Of a stretch of DNA of 64,000 bases, positions 43,152 to 52,086 are shown piece after piece. The stretch is from Streptomyces sp. ISL-11. GTDB lineage: Bacteria; Actinomycetota; Actinomycetes; Streptomycetales; Streptomycetaceae. The DNA lies in contig NZ_JAGGOL010000047.1 of NCBI RefSeq assembly GCF_018614525.1, positions 25,286 to 89,285 on the forward strand. Reading direction: 5' to 3'. The notes beneath the pieces were generated by a model, which was given only the letters and a program-made list of their open reading frames with translations, was not told the DNA's origin and ran no database searches. The first letter of the stretch is position 1. Every line of letters starts with the position of its first letter. Made by a program: the position numbers and the translations under genes.

Positions 43152-44177
43152 ATGGCGCGAACACCGAAAGGCGGGCGGCGGCAGGGTCCCGGACGGGAGG
43201 GCCCCGGCCCCGGCTCGGGCCGCCCTCCTCCCGAGGGGCCGGGAGACCTGCCGAAGAAGTCCTGGTGGGCGGTGCTGCGGCGGACGGCCGCGGAGTTCAA
43301 GGACGACGAGCTCACCGACCGGGCCGCGGCGCTGACCTACTACGGGATCCTGTCCCTCTTCCCCGCGCTCCTGGTGCTCGTGTCACTGCTGGGCATCGCG
43401 GGCAAGTCGGCCACCGAGAGCGTCCTGGACAACCTCCGGCAGCTCACCCCGGGGACGGCCCGGCAGGTGATCACCGACGCGGTGCGGCAATTGCAGGGCG
43501 GCACGGGTATCGGCTCCCTGCTGGCGGTCCTCGGCCTGCTGGGCGCCGTGTGGTCGGCCTCCGGGTACGTCGCGGCGTTCATCCGGGCCTCCAACGCCGT
43601 CTACGACCTGCCCGAGGGCCGGCCCGTGTGGAAGCTGACCCCGCTGCGTCTGGCCTTGACCGTGGTGCTGATGGTCATGGCCTGCGCCAGTGTGCTGATC
43701 GTGGTCTTCACCGGCGGACTCGCCCGGCAGGCGGGCACCGCGCTGGGCGTCGGCGACACGGCCATGACGGCCTGGTCGATCGCCAAGTGGCCGGTGCTCG
43801 TGCTGCTGGTCAGCCTCATGATCGCCGTCCTGTACTGGGCGGCGCCGAACGTCAGGGGCCGGGGCTTCGCGTGGGTCACCCCGGGCAGCGTTCTCGCCCT
43901 GCTCATCTGGCTGGCCGCGTCCGCCGGGTTCGCCCTCTACGCGGCGAACTTCGCCTCGTACAACAAGACCTACGGCACCCTCGCCGGCGTCATCGTCTTC
44001 CTGGTGTGGCTGTGGCTCACCAATCTGGCGATCCTGCTGGGCCTGGAGTTCGACGCCGAGCTGGCCCGTGAGCGCGCCATCTCCACCGGCCACGACGCGC
44101 GGGACGAGCCGTACGTCGAGCCGCGCGACACCCGCACGTGGAGCGATGAGCAGCGGCGACGGACGGATGACCCGTGA
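43152..44177 (+). CDS. YihY/BrkB-family inner membrane protein
   Basis: A 341-residue integral membrane protein with about six hydrophobic helices. The family signature is in DRAAALTYYGILSLFPALLV, followed by SASGYVAAFIRASNAVYD, RGRGFAWVTPGSVLALLIWL and LWLTNLAILLGLEFDAEL. Some members were once called ribonuclease BN, but the family is now regarded as membrane proteins of unclear transport function. The N-terminal ~35 residues are Pro/Gly/Arg-rich and cytoplasmic. It starts with ATG. It is probably monocistronic and converges with copA. Confidence 0.87.
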   Translation: MARTPKGGRRQGPGREGPGPGSGRPPPEGPGDLPKKSWWAVLRRTAAEFKDDELTDRAAALTYYGILSLFPALLVLVSLLGIAGKSATESVLDNLRQLTPGTARQVITDAVRQLQGGTGIGSLLAVLGLLGAVWSASGYVAAFIRASNAVYDLPEGRPVWKLTPLRLALTVVLMVMACASVLIVVFTGGLARQAGTALGVGDTAMTAWSIAKWPVLVLLVSLMIAVLYWAAPNVRGRGFAWVTPGSVLALLIWLAASAGFALYAANFASYNKTYGTLAGVIVFLVWLWLTNLAILLGLEFDAELARERAISTGHDARDEPYVEPRDTRTWSDEQRRRTDDP

Positions 44178-44276
44178 GCGGCCGCACCTGACACCCACCG
44201 GCCGGACGGATCCTCGCGGTGGTGCGACACGAGTGTGCGGGGCGGAGCGCTGCTCCGCCCCGCACGGTCGAACGGC

Positions 44277-46541
44277 TCACGCGTCGGCGCGGAAGCCCCG
44301 CAGGCGGAGGCTGTTGCCGACGACGAAGACCGAGGAGAAGGCCATCGCCGCTCCGGCGATCATGGGGTTGAGGAGGCCGGCGGCGGCGAGGGGGAGGGCC
44401 GCGACGTTGTAGGCGAAGGCCCAGAAGAGGTTGGTCCTGATGGTGCCGAGGGTCTTGCGGGAGAGGCGGATGGCGTCCGCGGCGGCGCGGAGGTCGCCGC
44501 GGACGAGCGTGAGGTCGCCGGCCTCGATGGCGGCGTCGGTGCCGGTGCCCATGGCGAGTCCGAGGTCGGCCTGGGCGAGGGCGGCGGCGTCGTTGACGCC
44601 GTCGCCGACCATGGCCACCGAACGGCCTTCGGCTTGGAGGCGCTTGACGACGTCGACCTTGTCCTGCGGCATGACCTCGGCGATGACCTCGTCGATGCCG
44701 ACCTCGGCGGCGACGGCGTCGGCGACGGCCCGGTTGTCCCCGGTGAGCAGGATGGGCGTCAGCCCCAGCGCGCGCAGCCGGCGGATCGCCTCCGCGCTCG
44801 TGTCCTTGACCGCGTCGGCGACCTCCAGCACGGCGCGCGCCTCGCCGTCCCAGGCGACGGCGATGGCGGTACGGCCGGCGGCCTCGGCCGCCGACTTGGT
44901 TCGTGCCAGTTCCACCGGCAGGTGTATGGCCCACTCGGCGAGGAGCTTCTCGCGGCCGACGAGGACGGCGTGGCCGTCGACGACTCCCTGGACGCCGAGG
45001 CCGGGGACGTTGGCGAAGTCCTCAGGCGTCGGCAGGGTGCCGACGCGTTCGGTGGCGCCGGTGGCGACGGCCTGGGCGATGGGGTGTTCGGAGGCGTGCT
45101 CCAGAGCGCCGGCGAGGCGCAGGACGTCGGTCTGCGAGGTGCCTTGGGTGGTGTGGACCTTGAGGAGGGTCATGCGGCCGGTGGTGACGGTGCCGGTCTT
45201 GTCCAGGACGATCGTGTCGACCTTGCGTGTCGTTTCCAGGACCTCGGGGCCCTTGATGAGGATGCCGAGCTGGGCGCCGCGGCCGGTGCCGACCATGAGG
45301 GCGGTGGGGGTGGCGAGGCCGAGGGCGCAGGGGCAGGCGATGATCAGTACGGCCACGGCGGCGGTGAAGGCTGCGGTCAGGCCCGAGCCGCTGCCGAGCC
45401 AGAAGCCGAGCGTGCCGAGCGCCAGCGCGATGACGACGGGGACGAAGACGGCGGAGATCCTGTCGGCGAGGCGCTGGGCTGCGGCCTTGCCGTTCTGGGC
45501 GTCCTCGACGAGCTTGGCCATGCGGGCGAGCTGGGTGTCGGATCCGACGCGGGTGGCCTCGACGACGAGCCGGCCGCCCGCGTTGAGGGTGGCACCGGTG
45601 ACGCTGTCGCCCACGCCGACCTCGACGGGCACGGATTCGCCGGTGAGCATGGAGGCGTCGACGGCGGAGGTGCCCTCGACGACGGTGCCGTCGGTGGCGA
45701 TCTTCTCGCCGGGCCGGACCAGGAAGCGGTCGCCTGCCGCGAGTTCGGCGGTGGGGATCAGTTCTTCACGGCCGCCGCGCAGGACGGTGACCTCCTTGGC
45801 GCCCAGTTCCAGCAGGGCCTTGAGCGCGGCACCGGCCTTGCGCTTGGAACGGGCCTCGAAGTAGCGCCCGGCCAGGATGAACGCGGTGACGCCCGCGGCG
45901 GCTTCGAGGTAGATGTTGCCCGCGCCGTCGCTGCGCGCGATGGTGAGCTCGAAGGCGTGGGTCATGCCGGGCATGCCGGCGTCGCCGAAGAACAGGGCCC
46001 ACAGCGACCACAGGAACGCGGCCGACGTGCCGAGCGAGATCAGCGTGTCCATGGTGGCCGCGCCGTGCCGGGCGTTGGTGACGGCCGCGCGGTGGAAGGG
46101 CCAGGCCGCGTACGTGACCACGGGGGCGGTCAGCGTCAGCGACAGCCACTGCCAGTACTCGAACTGCCAGGCCGGGACCATCGCCAGGAGGATCACGGGC
46201 ACGGCCAGCGTCACGGCGGTGACCAGCCGCTGCCGCAGCGGACGCAGCTCGTCGGCCTCGGCGGCGGCTTCCTCGCCACCGTCGGTGCACGCGGACCGGG
46301 CGGGCGCGGGCGGCGCGGCGGTGTAGCCGGTGGCCTCGACCGTGGCGACCAGGTCGGCCAACGCAACGTCCCCGCGATAGGTGACCTTGGCCTTCTCGGT
46401 GGCGTAGTTGACGGTCGCCTCCACACCGTCCATGCGGTTGAGCTTCTTCTCGATACGGGCGGCACACGAGGCGCAGGTCATACCGCCGATGGCGAGTTCG
46501 ACCTCGGCTGTGCCGGTGGTCCCTGTGGTCGTGATGGTCAT
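44277..46541 (-). CDS. copA: Copper-exporting P1B-type ATPase
   Basis: A 754-residue P-type ATPase that pumps Cu(I) out of the cytoplasm. One N-terminal metal-binding domain carries [13 protein letters not shown] near residue 20. The phosphatase motif is [11 protein letters not shown], the transmembrane metal site is [13 protein letters not shown], the phosphorylated Asp is in [11 protein letters not shown] and the hinge is [12 protein letters not shown]. The HP motif is seen as SEHPIAQAV. All catalytic residues are intact. The copper chaperone gene lies 85 nt upstream on the same strand, so copZ-copA are probably one operon under the boxes at 46942-47042. Confidence 0.95.
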   Translation of the reverse strand: MTITTTGTTGTAEVELAIGGMTCASCAARIEKKLNRMDGVEATVNYATEKAKVTYRGDVALADLVATVEATGYTAAPPAPARSACTDGGEEAAAEADELRPLRQRLVTAVTLAVPVILLAMVPAWQFEYWQWLSLTLTAPVVTYAAWPFHRAAVTNARHGAATMDTLISLGTSAAFLWSLWALFFGDAGMPGMTHAFELTIARSDGAGNIYLEAAAGVTAFILAGRYFEARSKRKAGAALKALLELGAKEVTVLRGGREELIPTAELAAGDRFLVRPGEKIATDGTVVEGTSAVDASMLTGESVPVEVGVGDSVTGATLNAGGRLVVEATRVGSDTQLARMAKLVEDAQNGKAAAQRLADRISAVFVPVVIALALGTLGFWLGSGSGLTAAFTAAVAVLIIACPCALGLATPTALMVGTGRGAQLGILIKGPEVLETTRKVDTIVLDKTGTVTTGRMTLLKVHTTQGTSQTDVLRLAGALEHASEHPIAQAVATGATERVGTLPTPEDFANVPGLGVQGVVDGHAVLVGREKLLAEWAIHLPVELARTKSAAEAAGRTAIAVAWDGEARAVLEVADAVKDTSAEAIRRLRALGLTPILLTGDNRAVADAVAAEVGIDEVIAEVMPQDKVDVVKRLQAEGRSVAMVGDGVNDAAALAQADLGLAMGTGTDAAIEAGDLTLVRGDLRAAADAIRLSRKTLGTIRTNLFWAFAYNVAALPLAAAGLLNPMIAGAAMAFSSVFVVGNSLRLRGFRADA

Positions 46542-46626
46542 CGCTGCTCCTCGGACTGGAAGACGGGCGCGGGCGCCCGGCGGTCGGCCGGGCTCCCGGA
46601 GCCATGGGGGTGCGGGGCGGGGGCTG

Positions 46627-46902
46627 TCAGACCCGGCCGGTGAGCTCGTAACCGGCGTCGTCGACGACCTCGGCGATCAGCGTGTCGTCGGGCTCGCCGG
46701 CGAAGGTGACGGCGACCGTTCCCGCGGAGAGATCGACCTCGACGCCGAGAACCGTGTCGAGTTCGCCGATCGCCCTGGTGAGCGTGGACTTGCAGTGGCC
46801 GCAGGTCATGCCGGACACGGCATAGACGACGACGGTGCCGTCGGCCACGGCGATGGGACGGCTGGTGTGGCAGCTGCCTTCGGGGGTGCAGCAGTCGGAC
46901 AT
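46627..46902 (-). CDS. copZ: Copper chaperone, heavy-metal-associated domain
   Basis: A 91-residue cytosolic chaperone with the ferredoxin-like HMA fold and Cu(I)-binding site [19 protein letters not shown] near residue 30. The N-terminus has an extra Cys/His cluster ([11 protein letters not shown]) that could bind metal too. It hands copper to CopA, which is encoded directly downstream. The start is ATG with GGGAGGAAC just upstream. Regulation by copper is expected from the boxes upstream. Confidence 0.92.
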   Translation of the reverse strand: MSDCCTPEGSCHTSRPIAVADGTVVVYAVSGMTCGHCKSTLTRAIGELDTVLGVEVDLSAGTVAVTFAGEPDDTLIAEVVDDAGYELTGRV

Positions 46903-46941
46903 GGTGTTCCTCCCGGAAACGTGGGGTCAGGCTGAGCGGGG

Positions 46942-47042
46942 GATACCGGTGGGGGGTATCGCCGACGCCTGTTTAGGTATACCCCTACCCCGTATCTTCG
47001 GGCAAGGGTTGATGGCGAAAGGATTCATACCCCTGGGGGGTA
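46942..47042. promoter_or_regulatory. Putative copper-responsive (CsoR-type) operators upstream of copZ
   Basis: Two G-tract palindromes occur: GATACCGGTGGGGGGTATC at 46942-46960 and TACCCCTGGGGGGTA at 47028-47042. A GGTATACC palindrome is at 46976-46983. CsoR of actinobacteria is known to bind inverted TACC/GGTA half-sites around a G/C tract upstream of copZ/copA genes. The assignment is by pattern and position; no csoR gene is in the window. Confidence 0.55.
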
Positions 47043-47274
47043 AGCGGAGGGTTGTGTGGTCGCGGGGGCGGCCCCGCGGAGGGAGCCGTCGCATGCCCAC
47101 CGCAGGAGAGGTCGCGGCAGGCATCGCCGTGCTCGCGGCCACGATCGGTGCCGCGTGTCGGGAGGGGGTCGTCGGCCCGAGGCCGGAATCCGCGTCCCAT
47201 GCCTGGGGTGCGGCGGCGCGTGAATCGCGCTGGCCGGCATGCCGAAGGCGGGGGTCGCGGCCGCTTCGCCGACT

Positions 47275-47664
47275 TCACCTCCGCCGAAGGGCCCGGCGCG
47301 TACCCCTCGGCTGTGCCGCGGCGGGCCCGTACGAACCCGGCGGCATCGCCGCACCTTCCCGGACCGCGACGGCCGGCGGCTGCACCCTACGGCCGACCGC
47401 CCACCGGCCGGGCTCGTATCCAGGCTCCTCGATCGGTGAGCACGCGGTCGGGGCGCCGTGGACCTGTTCCGGCATTGGGGCGGATTCGTCGACGGCGGTC
47501 ATGGTGAAGCCGCGGTCGACCGGTGGGTGCGTCATACGGCCGACGGCGCAGCCGAGTGCGAGGACGCGGGACCGCGCCGGGATCGCCCGCTCGAAGATGC
47601 CGGGCTCATCGCCCGCCGGGAGCCGTTCGTACGGCTCGACCGCGCACTCGTCCGGTGTGATCAA
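47275..47664 (-). pseudogene. Decayed class I SAM methyltransferase fragment
   Basis: The first ~65 residues look like the start of an actinomycete methyltransferase: IPARSRVLALGCAVGRMTHP (SAM loop, normally LELGCGVG) and GFTMTAVDESAPMPEQV (adenosine-binding Asp). After SPIEE the homology stops and the frame turns into low-information sequence. The family length is about 230-250 residues. Changed SAM-loop residues and the lost C-terminal two thirds mark it as dead. The rest of 47,043-47,746 shows no gene. Confidence 0.5.
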
Positions 47665-47746
47665 TCCCGGGTCCGGTTCCCCGATGACCCTCGCGCGCCC
47701 GTTCGCTCGTGCCTCCAGCGGAACGCGGCCGACGTGCCGAGCGAGA

Positions 47747-48196
47747 TCAGGCGGACGGCGGCAGCGCCCCCGGGTTGAGGTGTTCGACCAGGCGGTGCAG
47801 GAGGGCGTGCGCGGTCGCCCGTTCCGTCGGGGAGAGGACGGCCAGGGCGTCGTCGTTCACATGGCCCACGACGGCCGTCGACCGCTCGGCCAGGCGCCGG
47901 CCGTCGGCGGTGATGTGCAGGCACAGGACGCGGCGGTTGGTCGGGTGCGGGCGGCGCTCCATCAGCCCCCGGTCGACGAGCGCGTTCACCGCGGCCCCCA
48001 TGGACTGCGCCGTGATGCCGGCCCGGCGGGCCGCTTCGGCGCTGGAGACGCCGGGGTCGAGAAGGGCGCTGCGCAGCACGTTGTGCTGGGCGAGGGTCAG
48101 GTCCAGCGTGCGCAGTTCCTTTTCCAGGCGGGCGCCCATGGCCTGGGAGAACTGCCAGGCCAGGTAGCCGGTGGTGGGGAAGGACTGTTGGTTCAT
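47747..48196 (-). CDS. MarR-family regulator
   Basis: A 149-residue winged-helix repressor. The DNA-binding part is SSAEAARRAGITAQSMGAAV and the wing contains RRPHPTNRRVLCLHIT. Divergent MarR genes usually repress themselves and the adjacent transporter in the absence of a ligand. Two identical palindromes (48212-48223 and 48242-48253) lie between its start and the membrane-protein gene at 48274 and are its obvious operators. ATG 48196 is preferred; a GTG four codons earlier (48208) would nearly touch the operator. Confidence 0.87.
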   Translation of the reverse strand: MNQQSFPTTGYLAWQFSQAMGARLEKELRTLDLTLAQHNVLRSALLDPGVSSAEAARRAGITAQSMGAAVNALVDRGLMERRPHPTNRRVLCLHITADGRRLAERSTAVVGHVNDDALAVLSPTERATAHALLHRLVEHLNPGALPPSA

Positions 48197-48211
48197 GGGG
48201 ACCGCCACTTG

Positions 48212-48253
48212 TAAGGCACCTTATGGTTGCTGCTAGCTTTATAAGGCACCTTA
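48212..48253. promoter_or_regulatory. Twin MarR operators
   Basis: TAAGGCACCTTA occurs at 48212-48223 and again at 48242-48253, 30 nt centre to centre (about three helical turns, so on the same face of DNA). The A/T-rich CTAGCTTTAT between them suggests overlapping divergent promoters. It should control both the MarR gene and the membrane protein gene. Confidence 0.75.
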
Positions 48254-48273
48254 CAAGTTTGGACGGTTCCTTC

Positions 48274-49323
48274 GTGTCACTCTCCTCATCCTCCACCGCC
48301 TCGCCGCGGCCCGCCCCGTTGCACACCGACCTGCCGGACCCCGCGCCGCCGCGGAACCCGCAGGGCGGCCTGAAGGGCGTCCTGATGCCGGTGGCCGTCG
48401 TGCTCGCCATCGGGACGATCTTCGTCAGCGTCTACCTCGCCGCGTTCCACGCCCCCAGGCCGCACGACCTCCCGGTCGCCGTCGTGGGGACGCAGCAGGA
48501 GACGCACCGGATCGAGGAGGGCCTGGAGTCGGCCCTCTCCGGCGGCTTCGACGTCCGTCCGTACGCGGACGAGGCCGCCGCGCGCGAGGCCGTCGAGCAC
48601 CGCCGCGTCTACGGTGCCTACCTCACCGGACACGGCGCCCCGAAACTGCTGTTCGCGGGCGCCAACGGGCCCTCGGTCACCGGCACCCTCACCGGCGCCT
48701 TCGGGCCGGTCGCCGGGGCGGGCGGGCACCGGCTCGCCCAGGAGGACGTCCTCCCCGCCTCCACCGGTGACACCCGCGGCCTGTCGATCTTCTACGCGGC
48801 CTTCGGCCTGGTCCTCGCCGGCTACCTCTTCGGCATGATGACCTACCAGGCAGCGCCCGCCCTGCGCTTCCGGCAGCGCATGGCCAGCCTCGCGCTCTTC
48901 GGCGTCCTGGGCGGAGTCATCGTCGCCCTCCTCGCGGGCGACACCGGGTTCGGCGCGCTGCCCGGTTCCTTCGTGGGCATCGCCGGGATGACCGCGCTGA
49001 TGGCGATGGCGGCGGGCGGCGCGACGATGGTCTTCATCAGGTGGGGCGGGGCGGCCGGCGCCGGGCTGGCCTCGGTCGTCCTGCTCACCCTCGGCAACAG
49101 CACCAGCGGCGGCGTGATGCCCGCCCCCTACCTGCCTGGCTGGCTGCACCCCCTGTCCGACGTCCTGCCCGTCGGCGCGGGCGTCCGGGCCATCCAGGGG
49201 CTCGCGTACTTCCACCACGACGGCCTGGGGCGCGGCATCGCCGTCCTGGCCGCCTGGATCGTCGCCTGCGCGGGCCTGCTCTACGTGCGCGACGCGGCTC
49301 GGCGTACGCCGGCTGCCGCATAG
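48274..49323 (+). CDS. YhgE/Pip-like (DUF3533-type) membrane protein
   Basis: A 349-residue membrane protein. One N-terminal helix (LMPVAVVLAIGTIFVSVYLA) is followed by an extracellular domain beginning RPHDLPVAVVG and five to six C-terminal helices with GLSIFYAAFGLVLAGYLFGM and GNSTSGGVMPAPYLP. This is the permease architecture of the ABC-2/YhgE group, often linked to drug efflux or cell-envelope stress. GTG 48274 gives a 25-residue lead before the first helix; no strong ribosome site is seen and a very short leader is likely. It has a paralogue at 49599. Control by the divergent MarR is expected. Confidence 0.82.
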   Translation: MSLSSSSTASPRPAPLHTDLPDPAPPRNPQGGLKGVLMPVAVVLAIGTIFVSVYLAAFHAPRPHDLPVAVVGTQQETHRIEEGLESALSGGFDVRPYADEAAAREAVEHRRVYGAYLTGHGAPKLLFAGANGPSVTGTLTGAFGPVAGAGGHRLAQEDVLPASTGDTRGLSIFYAAFGLVLAGYLFGMMTYQAAPALRFRQRMASLALFGVLGGVIVALLAGDTGFGALPGSFVGIAGMTALMAMAAGGATMVFIRWGGAAGAGLASVVLLTLGNSTSGGVMPAPYLPGWLHPLSDVLPVGAGVRAIQGLAYFHHDGLGRGIAVLAAWIVACAGLLYVRDAARRTPAAA

Positions 49324-49336
49324 CGCGTCGGTGCTT

Positions 49337-49555
49337 GCGCACGGCTGCGGGTCGTCTTTGCCGCCTGCGGCGGCGGGCGCCCTGCGGGCGCGTCCTCAAT
49401 CGCCGGACGGGCTTGATTTCGCCGGGCTCAGCCGCTTTCAGCCTGTTGGGGGTACCCCCAGCGGTAGCTGGGGGAGCTTGAGGGCACAGCACAGCAGCCC
49501 GTCCGGCGCTTGAGGACACCGCCGCGCAGCGGTGGTGCGGACGACGGCCCGGCGT
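49337..49555. repeat. Dispersed palindromic intergenic repeat, copy C
   Basis: Same blocks as copy B (CTGCGGGTCGTCTTTGCCGC, GGGCTCAGCCGCTTTCAGCC, CCCCCAGCGGTAGCTGGGGG, GTCCGGCGCTTGAGGACACC), but the first CAGCTACCGCTGGG arm is missing. It lies between the two convergent membrane-protein genes. Confidence 0.8.
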
Positions 49556-49598
49556 CGGCGATCAATCGGGCTCGTCGGCGTCGGCCGGCGGTGGTGGG

Positions 49599-50630
49599 TC
49601 AGACGCCCACGGCCTCCTCCATCTCCTCCTCCGCGTCGGCGGAGGCCGCCGCCACGGCCCTGGTCCGACGGCGGGATTCGGTCACCCATGCCAGGGCGGT
49701 CACGGCCAGACCGGCGACCAGCCACAGCGCCAGGGTCCACGCGTGCCGGCCCAGGCCGAAACCGTCGAAGTAGGCGAGGCCGCGGGCGCCTTCGACGAAG
49801 GCGGCGCCGTTCCAGAAGCCGTGCAGCGAGGCGAAGAAGCCGTTCTGCATCTCGGGCCGGAAGACACCGCCGGAACTGGTGAAGTTGAGCATCACGAACA
49901 GCACCATCATTCCCAGCGTCGTCCATCGCTTGAGGAAGGTGTGCAGCCCGGTGCCGATCAGCAGCACGCCGGCCGAGTAGAGCCAGGCCAGACCCCACAG
50001 GCCGCCCAGTCCGTGGTCGACGAGGTGGAAGACGGGACCCGCCAGGAGCGCGCCGATCACACTGACCACGGCGGAGGTCGCCACGGCGAGCAGCGCCCGT
50101 ATCCGCATCGGCAGTACCGCCCCGGCTCCGCCGATCACGGCGACGGAGGCGTACGAACCGATGCTGACGGCGACCAGCAGGAAGAAGATGCCCTGGCCGG
50201 TCGGGTCGTCCTTGGCGGGCGGAGCGATGTCGGTGACCTTCAGCGGGGTGCCCTGACGGGCGGCCACGGGCGTGAAGACCTTCTGCACGACGGCGGCGGT
50301 GGTGTCCGAGCCGGCCGTGGCGACCAGCAGCTCGGGCGTCCGCTCGTCAGGAACGTACGCGCCGAAGACGTCCTGGTGGCGCAGCTGGTCCTCGGCCCGC
50401 GCTCGATCGGCGACGGTACGGACGGAGAGGTCGTCGCCCGCCTTGTCGGCGAGGGTCCGCGCCAGCGCCTGGGCGCTCGGGCCCGACCCCACCACGGCGA
50501 CCGGCAGGTCGTGCGGTGAGGGATCGGCGAACGCGCCGAGGTAGGCCAGTCCCATGCCGACGCACATCAGCAGCGGGGTGAGCAGGTGGGTGAGGACATG
50601 GCGCAGGGCGCCGCCTGTCGCGGATTTCAT
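49599..50630 (-). CDS. YhgE/Pip-like membrane protein, paralogue
   Basis: A 343-residue paralogue of the protein at 48274, with the same HDLPVAVVG start of the extracytoplasmic domain, a D.TGQGIFFLLVAVSIGSYAS helix, and MLNFTSSGGVFRPEM. It has one N-terminal and five C-terminal helices and an acidic cytoplasmic tail (ADAEEEMEEAVGV). ATG 50630. It is divergent from a second MarR gene with shared palindromes, so this locus is two MarR-membrane protein units arranged tail to tail. Confidence 0.82.
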   Translation of the reverse strand: MKSATGGALRHVLTHLLTPLLMCVGMGLAYLGAFADPSPHDLPVAVVGSGPSAQALARTLADKAGDDLSVRTVADRARAEDQLRHQDVFGAYVPDERTPELLVATAGSDTTAAVVQKVFTPVAARQGTPLKVTDIAPPAKDDPTGQGIFFLLVAVSIGSYASVAVIGGAGAVLPMRIRALLAVATSAVVSVIGALLAGPVFHLVDHGLGGLWGLAWLYSAGVLLIGTGLHTFLKRWTTLGMMVLFVMLNFTSSGGVFRPEMQNGFFASLHGFWNGAAFVEGARGLAYFDGFGLGRHAWTLALWLVAGLAVTALAWVTESRRRTRAVAAASADAEEEMEEAVGV

Positions 50631-50684
50631 GGGCTTCCTCGGTTCCCCCGACGGTCGGGGACGGATGGGCGAGAGGTGGATAGA

Positions 50685-50716
50685 TAGTTGGTAACTACAA
50701 CTACTTCGTTAAGTTG
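50685..50716. promoter_or_regulatory. Putative MarR operator between divergent genes
   Basis: TAGTTGGTAACTA (50685-50697) has 5-nt arms around GGT. A second looser repeat, CAACT...AGTTG, spans 50698-50716. It lies 54 nt from the membrane-protein ATG and 35 nt from the MarR ATG, and is A/T-rich for the region. Confidence 0.55.
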
Positions 50717-50750
50717 TACTCTACATCTAAATAGGGAAGAGAGGCCACCC

Positions 50751-51185
50751 ATGTCCGACCGCCATGCGTCCCTGGAGACCATCCAGCGCGAGCTGACCGC
50801 CTTCGCCCGGCGCTCACGGGCCGCGGCCGCGCGGATGCACCCCGAGCTGTCGCTGGTCTCCTTCGCGCTCCTCGCCGAGCTGGAGGACCGGGGCGGCTGC
50901 CGGGCCACGGACCTCGCGGAGCGGTTCCTGCTCAACAAGTCGACCGTCAGCCGGCAGGTCGCCGGCCTGGAAGGCCTCGGGCTCGTCGAACGCCGCCCCG
51001 ACCCCTGCGACCAGCGGGCCCGGGTCCTGCACCTGACGGCTCTCGGGGCCGCCGCCCTCGCGCAGGTCGGCGGCAACCGCCGCACGGCTTTCAGGGAGCG
51101 CCTCGCCGACTGGGACGAGGTGGACCTCGCCCGCTTCGCGGCCTACCTGCTGCGCTACAACGCCTCGACGGAAGGGTGCCGGTAG
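50751..51185 (+). CDS. MarR-family regulator
   Basis: A 144-residue winged-helix regulator. The recognition region is RATDLAERFLLNKSTVSRQV and the wing RRPDPCDQRARVLHLT. It is unlike the MarR at 47747 in sequence but has the same arrangement with a YhgE/Pip-like gene. ATG 50751 has GGGAAGAGAGG upstream; the longer frame from 50688 would run over the operator palindrome. A C-terminal LLRYNASTEGCR ends just before the converging TetR gene. Confidence 0.87.
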   Translation: MSDRHASLETIQRELTAFARRSRAAAARMHPELSLVSFALLAELEDRGGCRATDLAERFLLNKSTVSRQVAGLEGLGLVERRPDPCDQRARVLHLTALGAAALAQVGGNRRTAFRERLADWDEVDLARFAAYLLRYNASTEGCR

Positions 51186-51255
51186 GGGCGGGTGGCCCGT
51201 CCGGCGGAGCGCGGGCCGGCTCCCGGGCGTCGCGCCCGCTCGCGCCGGGCGTCGC

Positions 51256-51897
51256 TCAGCGGTCGCCCCCGTACAGGCGGAGGAACGCGTCGACACCCGA
51301 GTCGACCAGCGCCTCCACCTCCTCCCTCGGCAGCGGCAGCGCGCCGTGGAAGGAGCGCTCGTACACCTCGGACGTGGCCAGCTGGGTGAAGTGCGCGGCG
51401 GTGCGGGCGGGGTCGTCGGTGCGCAGGCGGCCGGACGCGGCGAGGGCGCCCAGGCGCAGGGTGAGGTGGGCGCGGCTCTGGCGCGGACCGTGCTCGTGCC
51501 AGCTCTCGATGAATTCGACGGGCAGCCGGCCCGCCTCCGCGAAGATGACGCGCACCAGGGCGAAGTGCCCCTCGAACCCCTCCTGCGGCGTGGCCAGCGC
51601 GCGGCCCAGCGTGCGCAGCTCCGCCCCGAGGTCGGCAGGATCGGTCAGGTGCCGGTCGATGAGCTCCTTCTGGTGGGCGGCCACCGCGAGGGTGCTCTCC
51701 CGCAGCACGCTCAGGAACAGCTGTTCCTTGTCCTGGTGGTGGTTGTAGATGGTGCGCTTCGAGACGCCCGCCTCGGCGGCGATGGCGTCGACGCTGGCCC
51801 GGGTGTAGCCCTCGCGGCCGAAGACGGCGCAGGCCGCGCGGTCGATCGCGGCACGTTTCTCCGGACGGCCCGTGCGGGTCGTCGTCGCTGGCGTCAT
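51256..51897 (-). CDS. TetR-family regulator
   Basis: A 213-residue regulator with a clear HTH (RASVDAIAAEAGVSKRTIYN, then HHQDKEQLF) and a helical ligand-binding domain of the AefR/TetR_C type (HFTQLATSEVYERSF). Its target is not adjacent: the neighbours are a converging MarR gene and, upstream, UPF0047 on the same strand. A 19-nt palindrome at 51943-51961 sits 46 nt before its ATG and suggests autoregulation. Confidence 0.85.
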   Translation of the reverse strand: MTPATTTRTGRPEKRAAIDRAACAVFGREGYTRASVDAIAAEAGVSKRTIYNHHQDKEQLFLSVLRESTLAVAAHQKELIDRHLTDPADLGAELRTLGRALATPQEGFEGHFALVRVIFAEAGRLPVEFIESWHEHGPRQSRAHLTLRLGALAASGRLRTDDPARTAAHFTQLATSEVYERSFHGALPLPREEVEALVDSGVDAFLRLYGGDR

Positions 51898-51942
51898 GGC
51901 TGCTCACTCACTCCAGAATTGCACTGGTCGGTTTACAACTAG

Positions 51943-51961
51943 AAACTGCACGGTGTAGTTT
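51943..51961. promoter_or_regulatory. Palindrome upstream of the TetR gene
   Basis: AAACTGCACGGTGTAGTTT has outer arms AAACT/AGTTT and inner CAC/GTG. The wider CGGTT...AACCG at 51929-51966 is also symmetric. Length and position fit a TetR operator. Confidence 0.55.
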
Positions 51962-52086
51962 AACCGTTGTGGGCGGACTCCACGGAGTACTTGATCCCCC
52001 GCGGGTCTCCGTGGAGCCGCGCCCCGCCTCTCACCTCCGGTCTCCCGCCGATCCGGTCGGTCGGGTCGGTCAGGTCGGTCCGGCCG

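Noticed and set aside
44235..46643. Plus-strand frame opposite copA
   Set aside because: Antisense of a complete P-type ATPase with all motifs on the minus strand.
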